A DNA stretch of 64,000 bases. Source: Erodium maritimum. Lineage: Eukaryota; Streptophyta; Magnoliopsida; Geraniales; Geraniaceae. Positions 1 through 11,226 of the stretch are shown piece after piece (the stretch's first letter is position 1; each line of letters begins with the position of its first letter). The position numbers and the translations under genes are program-made. The DNA is taken from positions 15,557,515-15,621,514 of the forward strand of contig OY997591.1 in the NCBI GenBank assembly GCA_963921825.1, read 5' to 3'. The notes under the pieces were generated by a model. The model ran no database searches, was not told where the DNA came from, and saw only the letters and a list, made by a program, of their open reading frames with translations.

Positions 1-249
1 CGTTAAGTGTGGTTGTCGCCTCTGGTGGCGTGGCCGGTTGGGTCTTTCTATCGGCGGTCTTTTCTGGAGCATCGGTAAGAAAGAACGACTTGGTCGTTGT
101 TTGTCTAGGTGTTGCGTTGTCGTGCTCGAGAGCTATTATATTAGTGGTCGTTCTTCGGGTTCCCGAGAATGCTCGATGGATATAATGCTAATTTGGTTTG
201 ATGTGTAAGGTTTGTTATGATTAATGATTCCTTATTTCCAAAAAAAAAT
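1..249 (+). mobile_element. LINE/non-LTR element 3' tail
   Basis: The segment ends in an A-run (about 240-249) and resembles the stretch 1030-1268, sharing the order of motifs from 'ggtcttt' to 'gatggatataa'. A second, diverged copy next door plus a terminal A-run suggests the 3' end of a non-LTR retrotransposon. No open coding frame is convincing. The 5' part lies outside the window. Confidence 0.4.
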
Positions 250-1268
250 AGCATTTCATCGTTTTGATTGAAGACTTTACCCTACTACCAAACCTTTTGT
301 GTTCGCCATCATCGTTGACGGCTTGTTTCAACCATGAGTCATCGACGGTCCTCTCTCTTTTCTTTCCTTGTTCCCACGTTCCCAGCTCGTCGGAGTTTTG
401 TCTCGTCTGTTCCATGGACCTCTTCCCAACGCATTCGGCGAGCTAGGGCAAGATTCGTTTCTCCCCTCTGTCGGATCTGGTACGAACCATGTCGGCCCTT
501 GTGCGGCTTGTCTCGCCCTCTGCCATCCGCAACCTCCTCCATCGTTCATCTCCTCCACCGTTGTTGTCCTCCCTCCTCGGACGCCTTCCTTCGCCTAGTT
601 TTGTCCCCTTCGCCCTCCTCTAGCCAGATCCCCCCACCCCCACCCTTCTCCGGCCACCCCGGGCCCCTTTCGGCTCGACGATAACGATGATCGACCGCCC
701 GTTCCCCTTTTCAACCTCATCTCCCAACAACGATGAACTGAGCTCCTCTGCTCGAGCCTCTAATCCACGTTCCTCCGACCAGTCAATTAGATCTGCACTC
801 ACCTTCCACCGAAACACCGAGTCGTTCATCAATGTTCCTGCTTATTGTGTTTACCCAACCAGATCCGTGCACCAGCCCTAAGAGGATCAAATATGCACCC
901 ACTTGCCCCACCCTCCTCGCTTTGATCTCAGCCCCAACTGTCGTAGACCTACCACAAGTAGTTCATGCTCATTGTCGTTGTTTATGTTCTTTATGTTGCT
1001 TACGTTGTTTGTATTTTGTTGTTCCCCTTATTAAAATCCCGGATCTCCAATTGGTGTGGATGTTGTTTCTAGTGGCATGTTGGGTCGGGTCTTTTTATCG
1101 TTGGATCTCTCCGGAGAGATGATAAGAAAGACTGACATGGTAGTTGTTGTTTTTCTAAACGATGTGTAACCCTTTTCGAGAGATATTCATCTTGATGATC
1201 GTCCCTTGGTTTTTTAAAAACGACCGATGGATATAACGTTTATGTTGTTCGGTCGTTACTGTTTATAT
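250..1268 (+). mobile_element. GC-rich non-autonomous non-LTR element, interrupted at its 3' end
   Basis: A C-rich, T-rich 5' half (about 300-950) with no intact gene leads into a 3' part resembling 1-249. This is the same layout as the better-bounded non-LTR elements at 20997-22724 and 55297-57366. The MULE-type element that starts at 1278 sits in its 3' tail. The many open frames here look like low-complexity shadows. I infer a non-autonomous LINE derivative; no target-site duplication was found. Confidence 0.35.
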
Positions 1269-1277
1269 TTTTAATAA

Positions 1278-2525
1278 GGGTTATTTACGATAAGGTACCC
1301 TAATGTTTCGTCCACGAACGATAAGGTACCCTTATAAATTTTTTGTCCGATAAGGTACCCAAATGATTCGTCCACGAACGATTTGGTTTAATGCTGTTAA
1401 AAAACTAACAGACCTACGTGAAAAGACCAATTTACCCTTTACCATTTTAGTTGACTTTTGACTTAAGTGTAAAAAGACCATTATACCCTCAGTTATTATT
1501 TTTCTTTAATTTATATTTTCTAATTATTTTAAATTTTCAAAATAAAATAATTAAATTATATATTTTTTTAAAAAATGAAATTGGTTTTTTATTTTATTAA
1601 AATCAGATTTTTATATTTAAAAATCAGTTTTTATTTTTTAATAATTAGTTTTTTTGTATATTAAAAAATCAGATTTTATATTCAAAAATCAGTTTTTATT
1701 TTTTTTTAAATCAGTTTTTATTTTCAAAATCAGTTTTTATTTTCAAAAATCAGTTTTTATTTTCAAAAATCAGTTTTTATTTTTAAAAACCAGTTTTTAT
1801 TTTCCATAATCAGCTATTATTTTTTTACTTTTTTTTTAATTTTTAATTTTAATATTTTCTATTTTATTTTATTATTTTTAAATATTTTTATTATTTTTAA
1901 ATTTTTAATTTTTAAATTTTTAGTATTTTATTTTAATATTTTTAAATATTTTAATATTTTATTTTTTATTTTAATATTTTATTATATTATTTTTAAATAT
2001 TTCAATATTTTATTTTTTATTTTAATATTCTAATATTTTATTTTATTATTTTTATTATTTTTAAATATTTAAATATTTATATTTTTAAATATTTAATTTT
2101 TTATTTTTTTATTTTTTATTTAATATTTTATTTTATTTAATATTTTGTATTTTTTTAATATTTTTAAAATTTTAAAATTTTTTATTATTATTTTAAAAAA
2201 TTTAATTTTTAAATTTAAAAAATTTAAATTTATTTATTTATTATTATTATATTTTTATTGTATTATATAATTAAGGGTATAATTGTAATTTTGTCTATCA
2301 AATTTATAAGCTTAAAATAAGAAGGGTAAAATCGTCATTTCACACCCCACTTAACTGCACATGTCTAAGTTAGAGGAATATTCTGTTAGTTTTTAACGGA
2401 ATATGCCAATTTTAAACCAAATCATTCGTGGACGAATCATTTGGATACCTTATCGGACAAAAAATTCATAACGGTATCTTATCGTTCGTGGACGAAACAT
2501 TAGGGTACCTTATTGTAAATAACCC
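1278..2525. mobile_element. MULE-type element with ~150-bp terminal inverted repeats
   Basis: The left end (GGGTTATTTAC at 1278) is repeated inverted at the right end (ending 2525), and the inverted match continues inward about 150 bp, including TTTCGTCCACGAACGATAAG. The element is flanked by a perfect 9-bp direct repeat TTTTAATAA at 1269-1277 and 2526-2534. Long inverted repeats with a 9-bp duplication are typical of Mutator-like elements. The interior is extremely AT-rich and non-coding, so the element is non-autonomous. It ends 54 bp before the probable USP TATA box. Confidence 0.9.
1600..1815. repeat. degenerate ~20-bp tandem repeat inside the MULE-type element
   Basis: The motif AATCAGTTTTTATTTT recurs about eight times with small spacer changes. 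It forms part of the AT-rich filler between the inverted repeats. Confidence 0.7.
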
Positions 2526-2578
2526 TTTTAATAAATCATTATGTTCAAGAAAAAAGTTGCTGATAAACTGAACATCCA

Positions 2579-2591
2579 TTATATATTATAC
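2579..2591 (+). promoter_or_regulatory. probable TATA box of the USP gene
   Basis: The AT-rich box TTATATATTATAC lies about 60-70 bp before the chosen start codon. The intervening stretch is pyrimidine-rich, as in plant 5' leaders. The MULE-type element stops just upstream, so most of the distal promoter is transposon sequence. Confidence 0.5.
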
Positions 2592-2651
2592 GCAAATAAC
2601 CCCAGAGTTGAGGACGTAATTTCCTGTTACCTTTCTCTCTCCCTGACAGCA

Positions 2652-3362
2652 ATGAACTCACCGCAGCGACAGTCACCGCCAAAGCTGGGATCGCCGGCAT
2701 CCTACAGCAGCTCACCGTCCTCCCCTACAGTCTCCCTCTCCGTGACTCCCGGGGCTTCTCGACGAATCGCAATTGTCGTGGACCTCAGCGAAGAGTCTGC
2801 GCACGCCGTCCAATGGGCCGTACGGAACTACCTCCGCCCCGGAGACTCCGTCATCCTCCTCCATGTCCGCCAAACCTCTGTTCTTTACGGCGCCGACTGG
2901 GGCTCAATCCAGCTCAAGCTCTCCGGCCCCAATCCCTCCGCCATGGCCGAGCAGAACCAGCAGAAGCTGGAGGACGATTTCGACAACTTCACCAGGAGCA
3001 AGGCCGCCAACCTCGCCCAGCCTCTAGTGGAAGCCCAAATCCCCTTCAAAATCCACATTGTGAAGGACCACGACCTCAATGAGAGGCTCTGCCTGGAGGT
3101 CGAGCGGCTCGGGATCTACGCCGTCATCATGGGTAGCCGTGGATTCGGCGCTTCGCGAAGGACCGCCTTGGGGATGCTCGGTAGCGTCAGCGATTATTGC
3201 GTCAATCACTGTGTCTGTCCCGTGGTGGTGGTGAGGTACCCCGACGAGAAGGGCGGTGAGGGGACGGAGCCAGTTGCAACCTTGCGGAAGATTAAGACGG
3301 TGGTTGCAGAGGAGGCGGAGCTTCATCCGGTGCCGGAGGAAGAGCAAGAGTGTTGGGTTTAA
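2652..3362 (+). CDS. universal stress protein A-like, PHOS32/PHOS34 type
   Basis: A 236-residue protein with one UspA domain (about residues 37-196). The N-terminal 35 residues are Ser/Pro-rich with several SP/TP sites, a region that carries MAP-kinase phosphorylation sites in Arabidopsis PHOS32. The domain opens with RRIAIVVDLSEES (D44 is the usual nucleotide-contact aspartate), followed by VILLHVR. The glycine loop GSRGFG (161-166) is followed by LGSVSDYCVNHCVCPVVVVR, the plant form of the ATP-binding loop. The acidic tail ends in ECWV. An upstream in-frame ATG (2541) would add 37 residues unlike the family and reads through the probable TATA box, so 2652 is preferred. The frame has no intron; whether orthologues are interrupted should be checked. 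It is the left member of a USP-BBX-PBP1 neighbourhood. Confidence 0.92.
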   Translation: MNSPQRQSPPKLGSPASYSSSPSSPTVSLSVTPGASRRIAIVVDLSEESAHAVQWAVRNYLRPGDSVILLHVRQTSVLYGADWGSIQLKLSGPNPSAMAEQNQQKLEDDFDNFTRSKAANLAQPLVEAQIPFKIHIVKDHDLNERLCLEVERLGIYAVIMGSRGFGASRRTALGMLGSVSDYCVNHCVCPVVVVRYPDEKGGEGTEPVATLRKIKTVVAEEAELHPVPEEEQECWV

Positions 3363-3954
3363 TCTAGTTTATGTTTATTATTAATATTATTAGTTAAATA
3401 TAATATGTGTTGGTACGTTACTATTAGAATAAGTATTTTATGATGTGTCTTATTAGTGAGTTAGTGGATGATTACATGGTGATAATGTGGTGTAATGGGT
3501 ATTAATATAGTGTTAGTGGGGTAAGTTTAATAGGTACATTTAGTATTTTGTTGGGTGTTACTTGTAATATTTTCCTATAAATAAGAGTCAAAAGAACTAA
3601 AAATGCATAGCATCAAGTTTACAAAATGTAGTCTTTAAAGTGTTTGTGTGTGCTCTTATGAAAGCAATGCAAGAACAAAAGTGTATCGTTTTTATGTTCT
3701 AAAAAAAGTTAGCTGTCTTCACTCCCAATCCAATTTTAGTTGTACTAGATATATTGATTGTTGTGTTATTCATTATCAAAATCTTTATTTAATTCATTTT
3801 TGGATTCTGGTTGTTTGTTCTGTTCTTTTCATTCCTCAAAGTATAGTACCACGGATTATACATAGGTAGATATCCGTACCATAAGACCATAATTATTGTT
3901 GCTGTGAATGGTTTTGGTCTATTTGAAACCCGAGTGGATAATTTTTTTTGGCTA
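3363..3954. other. 3' flank of the USP gene
   Basis: AT-rich sequence that probably contains the 3'UTR of the stress protein gene (possible signals near 3370-3600). I see no further gene or mobile-element end here. Confidence 0.5.
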
Positions 3955-4900
3955 AAAGTTGCGGAGTTTTATTAGACTTCATTTAAAACGATACGTTGAA
4001 GTGTATCATGAAGACTTCTTAATCACAGAAGGACGGACATAGAAAGGGCTTCTCTGGCTAATCAGTGAGTTGCCTTATTCGTGGTCTTTTTTACAAATTG
4101 AAGAGAGATTCTCTCGTTTTCAGTCAACATGAGGCTGATGTCCTTAATAACAGTACCAACTGGGGATGCTGGCGGATCCCCTGACTGATTCATATTGAGT
4201 AGAACCTGAGCATCCGAGTGGATAGTAATAGGACTCATTCCCAGGGAGGTTGTGTTTGGAAGTACGGTCGTGATGGCGTAAGCCTCGATCATAATCGGTG
4301 AAACACTTCCCGGGATGACCCCATTTTCCGTGATGCCTACTCGACCATCTCCTCCTCGAGCAATTAGGCCTCAGGCTGATTGATCCGAGTCCTGAAAGAT
4401 CGCACCATTTATGTTGATAACCTAGGTACCAAGCGGGGGTTGAGTGAAACGGGATGGCCAGACCGTCCGTGGCTGCGTTTGGTCACAAGGGTCGTTTAGC
4501 TTCGGTCCAAGCTAGAAGGTGATCCCTAGTATCCGCAATGACCTTAATGTCTACCGGAGTGTCCCCATTCCAGATCCACGCGTTTTTGGCCTTACATATC
4601 TCCAATAGAGTGTTAACGATCTCCGCATCTCTGCTCTTCAGAGGCCCCGTAGTGATAATCTGCTACCATTCCTCAAAAGTTTGCCCCACCACGGGGAGAG
4701 GGATCCCTCTCACTCCCCTAGCACGTTTTTTCAAATCCGTAGGAAATGAACAATTGCGAGACTGTTTCCTCCTCTCGGCCACATAGAGCACACGTAGATA
4801 CAATCGGAACAAACTTCATGGTTAGATTACTCGCCACTTGAAGGGTGTCAGTGAGGCAACACCACAAGAAAACTCAGAATCGATGTGGCACCAGGGTATC
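3955..4900 (-). mobile_element. L1-type LINE relic: zinc-binding and RNase H region
   Basis: On the minus strand, 4292-4062 encodes an RNase H-like segment with EAYAITTVL, TIHSDAQVLLNM and LQFVKKTTNKATH. This is the order seen at the C-terminus of plant LINE ORF2 proteins. Upstream on the same strand (about 4800-4500) are fragments of the zinc-binding reverse-transcriptase C-terminal domain (AEIVNTLLEICKAKNAWIWN) separated by stops and frameshifts. It is a 5'-truncated, decayed LINE. The 5' boundary is not visible. Confidence 0.75.
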
Positions 4901-4979
4901 CCAAATTGAGGCCCAAGTGACAGCCCCGACATTTTGGCGTTCCTGGTGTCGTGGCCTTAATAACAGTATCGACACGTCG

Positions 4980-6310
4980 ATTGACATTGACTAGTGCTTC
5001 TCCATGCTAGCCAAGTTTTTGGTCATCTTCAGATCCACTGCTGTGGTGTCACTCCCTTGCCCTTCTCTCGAGATCCCCTCTCATTGGCCTCCTTTTGGCC
5101 ATAAGGGCGACGACAACAAGAATGTCCATCTTATACATTATCGTCCCTGTTCTAGACCGAGGAGTCCTCATTCCAGATGTTTTTGGGGCCAAAGATGCAC
5201 TAGTGCCCATGTAGTTGCCGGTGATCGGGGAGAACTCGTTCTCAAATCGATGCCTCTAACAGAGCTTCTCCCTCACAAGGGTCCGCCAATGTTTCCAAAT
5301 GAATTCATGCTCGTACCTTTCTACATACGCCTTCTTGGCTTCCTCCATGATCTGGTCGCTGAAGCGCCCGCTCTAATAAATGTTTTTGAATTTCGACCAT
5401 TAACCCTAAAACTGGTTTACCTTTTGGTTCGTCACGCTCTAGTGGTGACACTCCCTTGCCCTTCTCTCGAGATCCCCTCTCATTGGCCTCCTTTTGGCCA
5501 TAAGGGCGACGACAACAAGAATGCCCATCTTATACATTATCGTCCATGTTCTAGACCGAGGAGTCCTCATTCCAGATTTTTTTGGGGCCAAAGATGCACT
5601 AGTGCCCATGTAGTTGCCGGTGATCGGGGAGAACTCGTTCTCAAATCGATGCCTCTAACAGAGCTTCTCCCTCACAAGGGTCCACCAATGTTTCCAAATG
5701 AATTCATGCTCGTACCTTTCTACATACGCCTTCTTGGCTTCCTCCATGATCTGGTCGCTGGAGCGCCCGCTCTAATAAATGTTTTTGAATTTCGACCATT
5801 AACCCTAAAACTGGTTTACCTTTTGGTTCGTCACGCTCTAGTGTTGATTGATGATTTTGGTGGTGCGCTCTGTCTCCTTTGTTCCCGGATCAGAGGGAAA
5901 CATCCTTCTTGGTGTTTGTCCAAAATATATGTGGCATCTGGTCGGCGTTGAGGGCTACCTCTCCCTCTCGCATCCATTTCTGGTGCACACGAGGTCGACG
6001 AGTATTGGAAGGTTGTGAAGTTGGAGGCGGAGTAGGGGACACCATCATGTGTATGATATGCAAGGAAGGAATTGCGCCCGAGACCGGCAAGGAATAATCG
6101 ATTGGAGTTGTGCTCGGTCCCGAGAAGGAAGAATGCAGCTGAGTCGTGTGGGGAGAATGCACTTGGGACAGAATGTAGGAGTCCTCCCAAAAGGCTTTGT
6201 TGTCACCGTCATCGGAGTATTGCTAGGAATCGGGTATGTAATCCCACTCGTAGGATAAACCAAGTGACATAATGACTTGTCGGATAAGCTGTTGCATTGG
6301 TCGCAGGGGT
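4980..6310 (-). pseudogene. PIF/Harbinger ORF1-like (Myb/NAM-associated) relic
   Basis: Read on the minus strand, the region has a Ser/Thr/Pro-rich N-terminal part (about 6290-6010), a weak Myb/trihelix-like stretch (EGEVALNADQMPHIFWTN) and then YVERYEHEFIWKHWWTLVRE followed by a basic tail. This order is that of the plant proteins found as ORF1 of PIF/Harbinger elements and annotated as 'glutathione S-transferase T3-like' or 'NAM-associated'. Stops and frameshifts break it, and its C-terminal part is duplicated in tandem (5043-5840). A TATA box lies upstream at 6555-6565. No transposase gene is attached. Confidence 0.55.
5043..5840. repeat. two tandem copies of a 399-bp unit
   Basis: Copy 1 is 5043-5441 and copy 2 is 5442-5840, with six substitutions by eye and no indel. 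The period (399) is divisible by three, so a reading frame can run through both copies on either strand. The plus-strand frame 5004-5951 is probably a by-product of the minus-strand ORF1 relic. Confidence 0.92.
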
Positions 6311-6554
6311 TCTACTGCTCATGTCGACGGAGATTCATAGTGGCTAACGGCGGCGATTGTGCAAAGGGTGTTGTCGGAGAAATTACAGTTGTAACTGCCA
6401 CAGATTTTGCGCGTACAGTGTCGGAGTGAACATGCAAGAGAATCGTGTACATCGTTTCTGCTGCTGAATAGGCCGCCAGAGAATTATTGAACGTGTGCAG
6501 GTCGTTGAGGAAGAAAGCGATGGTAGAGGTGAAGATGCAAACTCGGGAACAAGT

Positions 6555-6565
6555 TTTTATAGCCG
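6555..6565 (-). promoter_or_regulatory. TATA box upstream of the ORF1-like relic
   Basis: The minus strand reads GGCTATAAAAAC. A C/T-rich leader follows before the broken ORF1-like frame, suggesting this was once an expressed transposon gene. Confidence 0.45.
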
Positions 6566-6929
6566 AAAATGATTTTCACTGATAGTTATTCTTTGCCACA
6601 CATCTCTATCTGATTCGCCGGTCAATGATTCAACTGACATAATAGTAACGATTTGTCATGGTGTTAGTGTCGAGTAATATGTTGACGGTGTCTCCAAGGC
6701 TCGTAGAATCAACATGTACTTCAACAGATATGCAAGGATTCGAACCCCTTTAACTGTGTTTTTGACATAATCGACAACGAGACAGAGTCAAAAATGATTT
6801 TTAAGGATGTAGCATTCTGGTAAAAAGGGATTGTGGTTTGTGCTACATTCTTGTGAGTGGAAGTATTTTTCTTAAGTTGTTATATTATAAGCCATATAAG
6901 TTTCACAATGAATCCTCTATATAGCCTTA

Positions 6930-8296
6930 GACCACCCACAGTGGAATTGAAAGGACGTGTAATGGGCCCGTCGAATCTAACATTTCGGAAGGAAACATCG
7001 TCTAATCTGTGCAGCAGAGTCGGGTCTACATCGAATCTGCGAAAGCGCAGATTCGACGTCGATGAATCTGTAGACTTTACCGCAGGTCGAATCGACGGAT
7101 TCGGGCCCAGCCGAATTTGGGCCTGACGTGTGGACACCTTTTCGGGTTTAAAATAGGCCATGATGCTTCGTCTTCTTTACGCATAAACTCCTGCTTCGTC
7201 TTCTTCGACCTCTATCGTTTCTCCCACAGGCGTTTCTACCACCACCCTTTCTCCCAAGCCCCGTTTCTACAATACCGTGTCTACCACCACCGTTTCTCCT
7301 TCAAGCTTACCCACCACAACCGATTTATCCATCGTTTCTCCATCATCATTACCTCCGACCACCGTTTATCCACCAGTCGTGTTTGCCACCGCCGCTTATC
7401 CACTAACCGCGTCTCCCACCTCCATTTCTCCACCAATGGCCGACAACTCTCGCTTCGAAGGCTTGTCCACATAGTCGGACTCGAGCTCAACACCCCCGTA
7501 AAGCAGGCAACCGGTACCGGGAACGCAATTCCTTCGATGGTCTTGTATGAAAGACTTAACGTCAACCTGTCGAGGATGTTACGCATGTACCGAAAATGGA
7601 GTTGGCCCGAAGAAGTTACATTGGTGTGTGTGTGACTCAAAATGGCAGAGCAAGGAGCTGACCAATCCGGCGATGCTTTTTGGGATAGCATACGGGGCGA
7701 ACTCTCCCACATGACCCGTCAAACCCCGGCAACTGAACGGTCCGCCGAGAACTACAAACATCATTGGATCGTCATCAATCGAAAGGTGAAGTGTTTCAAT
7801 GTGTGATGATCGGAGCTAAAGCACATTTACCAATTCGGTTGGTCCGACGTCCAGGTCATGGATCTTGCAGAGGAGGTGTATGCCGGGAGATACGGGCACG
7901 ACTTGGTGTGACAACACTGGTCGATTCTCGTGTGTGACTATCCAGGTTGGATGGAGTCGTAGACACAACCATAATCAAAGTAGCAAGTGACGTGAATATA
8001 GTCTGGAAAAAGTAGCCATCCGGGCAATACAGGAAGGTCTGCAACGGATGGCGAAGAACTTGTAATTGTTTTTGGAGGTGTAATGTGCCGACGCAACTTC
8101 AAATTGTACTTTAGTTTTCCATTATCAAAGATGACGAGTGACGTAGAAGCCCGAATGTTATTGATCCTGAAACATAGCAAGTATTGTCACGTGGCCGTAT
8201 CTTCGACACGGATCAAGTCTACTCTCCTCCAATTCCCCCAAACCTTATCTATTTAGACTGGGATTAGACCGACGGTCTAATCCACTATGGATGGTC
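6930..8296 (+). mobile_element. PIF/Harbinger element carrying only an ORF1 relic
   Basis: Terminal inverted repeats GACCACCCACAGTGG (6930-6944) and its near-complement at 8282-8296 are flanked by the trinucleotide TTA on both sides (6927-6929 and 8297-8299). That is the standard PIF/Harbinger target duplication. The 1367-bp element holds a decayed Myb/NAM-like gene (7430-7965) and no DDE transposase. A similar subterminal sequence (AGACTGGGATTAGACCGA) recurs at the right end of the element near 61.9 kb. Confidence 0.82.
7430..7965 (+). pseudogene. Harbinger ORF1-type Myb/NAM-associated protein relic
   Basis: Pieces in shifting plus-strand frames spell the family order. First come WSWPEEVTLVCV and then DAFWDSIRGELSHMTRQTPA, AENYKHHWIVINRKVKCFN (Myb/trihelix region), then DLAEEVYAGRYGHDLV, a stop, and QHWSILVCDYPGW (the 'HCW...W' motif of the C-terminal domain). 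Several frameshifts and stops rule out an intact product. In active PIF/Harbinger elements this protein works with the transposase; here it cannot. Confidence 0.6.
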
Positions 8297-8888
8297 TTAT
8301 AGGACTTCCTACAATGACTAAGGTCTCGTTTAGTTGCCCCTTAAAATTTGAACGAGGTTATCATTTACGATATGGCGTTTATGAAAAAGCCCGCCATATA
8401 TGTTTGTTAATTGTGTGTACAACTTTAAGCAGTTGATTCGGGCACTGATAACTTTAAGACGTAGATTTTGATCAAATTTCTGGTCTCACTCTCACTGTTT
8501 TCTATGATGATTAACAAGTACTCTAAGCACATTGGCAGAAGGGTTGGATTCAGGTGTTTGCATTAACGAAGACTTCAAGTGTGCATCATACAACATAGTT
8601 TGTTGTTGTTAGCCTCAAGTGATTGCTCGTCAAACCTGTCTTTGTTTGCTGTTTATGTCAAAGATCAACAGAAACCCTGAAGGAGAAAATAAACTTGCAT
8701 TCCAACAAACAGATGAATTCAAATTACAGCAACAACACACTTAAAGGAAAACAATGTCTTAACTTCGCAAGTAGCATTTGCTACTCCGACTGTCTAGACT
8801 GATATAACAAACAGTAAAACAAGCACTCGTAAAACCTAAGCAAATAAATGTCTTAAGCATGATCCACACTCCAAAGCTCTTAGAGGGT
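8297..8888. other. 3' flank of the LRR gene
   Basis: The part nearest 8888 should hold the 3'UTR of the minus-strand LRR gene. The rest shows no gene, RNA or mobile element that I recognise. Confidence 0.5.
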
Positions 8889-11226
8889 TCAGAGGGCACC
8901 TAGGGTTCCTTCACTTCGACTTCTGCGGATTGCTAGCTCTGACTTCAAGTCTAGAACTTTGTTGCTCAGGTCAAAGTTGCGCTGAACCATTGCTTTTGTC
9001 CCGGTTGGGTTGGGGGGAAGGCGACCATGCCCATGTCCATGCCTTGACCTGGATGGTTTTGGTGAGAGCACTGCCTGACTTTTGCGCCCCTGGGTTGATG
9101 AGTTTGGCTTGTGCGAACCTTGACTACCCTTCCTAGATCCCTTGGAGTGGCCGCGGTCAAATTGATGCGCACTGGCACCTAATCGAACCGACCGCTCTGC
9201 ACTATCCTTGTGAGTGCTGGCTTTGGTAGGCTGCCGGTTATAGTAGACCAAATTGGGAAGCAAGCCTTGCAGATTTTTCTTGAGCTGCTCATCCCCAACA
9301 TTTTTCTGGGCTGGGTTTCCCTCCAAGCTGATGGCTTGCAGGGAGTTGTAATTAGCTGCAAGCTGCCCCAGACATTTTGCCGTTGAGATTTTATTGAAAC
9401 GCAAGTCCAGCACCGTCAGTTTTAACAGCCGGTGCAGACCTTCTACCTCACTGATTTTGTTTCCAGCTAAATACAACTCCTTCAGAGCAGAACAAGAGGC
9501 CAGGCCTTCATTACAGTTAATAGAAACTATATTAGGAACCCATCAACTTCAATTTCAAACAGAAGGCACGGATCAAGAATATCACACTTCACATACCGTG
9601 TCCAATTCTGACTATTTTATTGTAGCTCAAGTCCAGGACACGAAGGCGAGTCAGTTCACGTAAACCTTCAATGGTAGAAATGTAGTTCTTCGAAAGATTC
9701 AACATATGAAGTCCTCTAGGAAGTGCACCAGCAGTTATCCTCACTGCAACAAGAGTATTCAGACATATTATGAATCAAGAAATAAAAGTTCTCCTACAGA
9801 TGCACTGAGAAAGTATATAAACAGATAAGGTGCAAACCTATGGCGTTTCCGGATAGATTCAGTACCCTTAGGCTTACAAATGCACTGAGAAATGGTATCA
9901 CAACCAATCCATGATTTGCCAACTGAGCTGTGGTGGTTGAAGCACTCAAAGAAGAGATGTATCTTTTCGCAGCTTCCATACCAGGAGTGACTTTACCATC
10001 CACCTTTGTATCAGCCAAGCCATTAGGGATAGTGGGTTCTCTCTTCACTTCATCATTATAACTACCCAATTCTGATAATCCCGTTTCTTCTATCGGGTCA
10101 CAGTACACAAGATCAGTAACCCACTCCTCGATACGCTTGATCTTAAAATCCTTATTTGGCACTTGTTCCCACTGGGGAGCTGAGGATTCGCCTTTAAGCA
10201 TTTTCACTGGGCTTACCTCTTCTGCAACCGGCATTATCCAGTCTTTCGCAGAGGCAGCATAATTACAAGAATCATAGCCATCATCAATAAAATTGTCAAC
10301 AATGTTTTTCCCAGTTCTCCATATGTTGTCATCTTTTGTTTTCTCGGGCACTACTTGGGTTTCAACTTTGTAAGCTGAACTCTCTCCATGCCGCGTCTCA
10401 AGAACATGTAAGTCCTCGGATGACCTAGATCGAGGTGCCACGTATTTAAGAGGGGAAGAATAAGCTTCGGAAGCGAGTGTTGAACCAACATTAGGTAATG
10501 AAGATGATTTCACAATGGCGCGAGTGGGAGAAGCCATGCAGTCACCATAGGCACCAACACATTCACCAGATAATACAGTATCAGAATTGTCAGCACCATA
10601 TTTTTCAGGATGCGCGTGCTCTTCAATTAAGAAGATCGAATCATTGTTCGTAGGACCAGAACTCACCTGAAAAGAATCTGATGTTTGGTTTTTCACACAT
10701 CTGTTAGATAGGCTTACTTCTCGGCCTTTGCTACCATCTGGTGGAACAAATTCATTGTTGTAGGAGCCGTCAAAGGAAAATCCTTCTTCTGTCTCATCAT
10801 CCATGTTTTCACCAGAAACCTTACTATGCTGGTAAAGTGCACTTCCTAGGGATTGACTTTTCTTAAGATGCCCTACTCCGCGGACTTGGTCAGTAGTACT
10901 TAACTTCATCTTCATTTCCCTGCCACACTCAATGGAAGGTGAAGCTACCTGATTACTTTGAGATTGCATATCTCCTTCTGCCTTCAAAATTACTTGGTCT
11001 GCACTTTGGGGATTAGGTGACTCCTTACGGGGTTGAATTTGAGAACAATCTTGCAACATCTTTTGCATTGTCACTAGAGGGGGTTGACCTGTTTTCTGAC
11101 AAAAAAAAACAATATACAGTAAGAAACCATTTGCATGATTAGACTACAATTCAAACTTCAGTTCCACTTACTTACCTTTGTTTTATGGTTATGGACATGT
11201 GCATTGAAGCATGAAAACCTAACCAT
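8889..11226 (-). CDS. LRR protein, plant 'outer arm dynein light chain 1' family
   Basis: Spliced from four coding exons: 11226-11176, 11095-9838, 9743-9597 and 9505-8889 (stop included), giving 690 residues. All three introns are GT-AG and 80-94 bp long. The N-terminus MVRFSCFNAHVHNHKTK matches my memory of the Arabidopsis AT1G78230 family and decides the start. Residues 18 to about 410 are acidic/Ser-rich and probably disordered. From about 412 come five or six SDS22-like leucine-rich repeats (LRVLNLSGNAI, LHMLNLSKNYIS, LRVLDLSYNKI, LKELYLAGNKI, LTVLDLRFNKI). A cap (LQAISLEGNPAQ) and a basic Ser/Gly/His-rich tail follow. The name comes from algal dynein LC1, but flowering plants have no axonemal dynein, so the function is open; a protein-binding scaffold is the safe inference. 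Confidence 0.9.

Noticed and set aside
2541..2651. Upstream in-frame ATG for the USP gene
   Set aside because: The extra 37 residues are unlike the family and the frame would cross the probable TATA box.
5004..5951. 315-codon plus-strand open frame
   Set aside because: It is the reverse of an ORF1-like relic and owes its length to the in-frame 399-bp duplication; no plus-strand domain is recognisable.
6727..6745. tRNA-like B-box (minus strand GGTTCGAATCC)
   Set aside because: No A-box at the right distance and no cloverleaf could be drawn.
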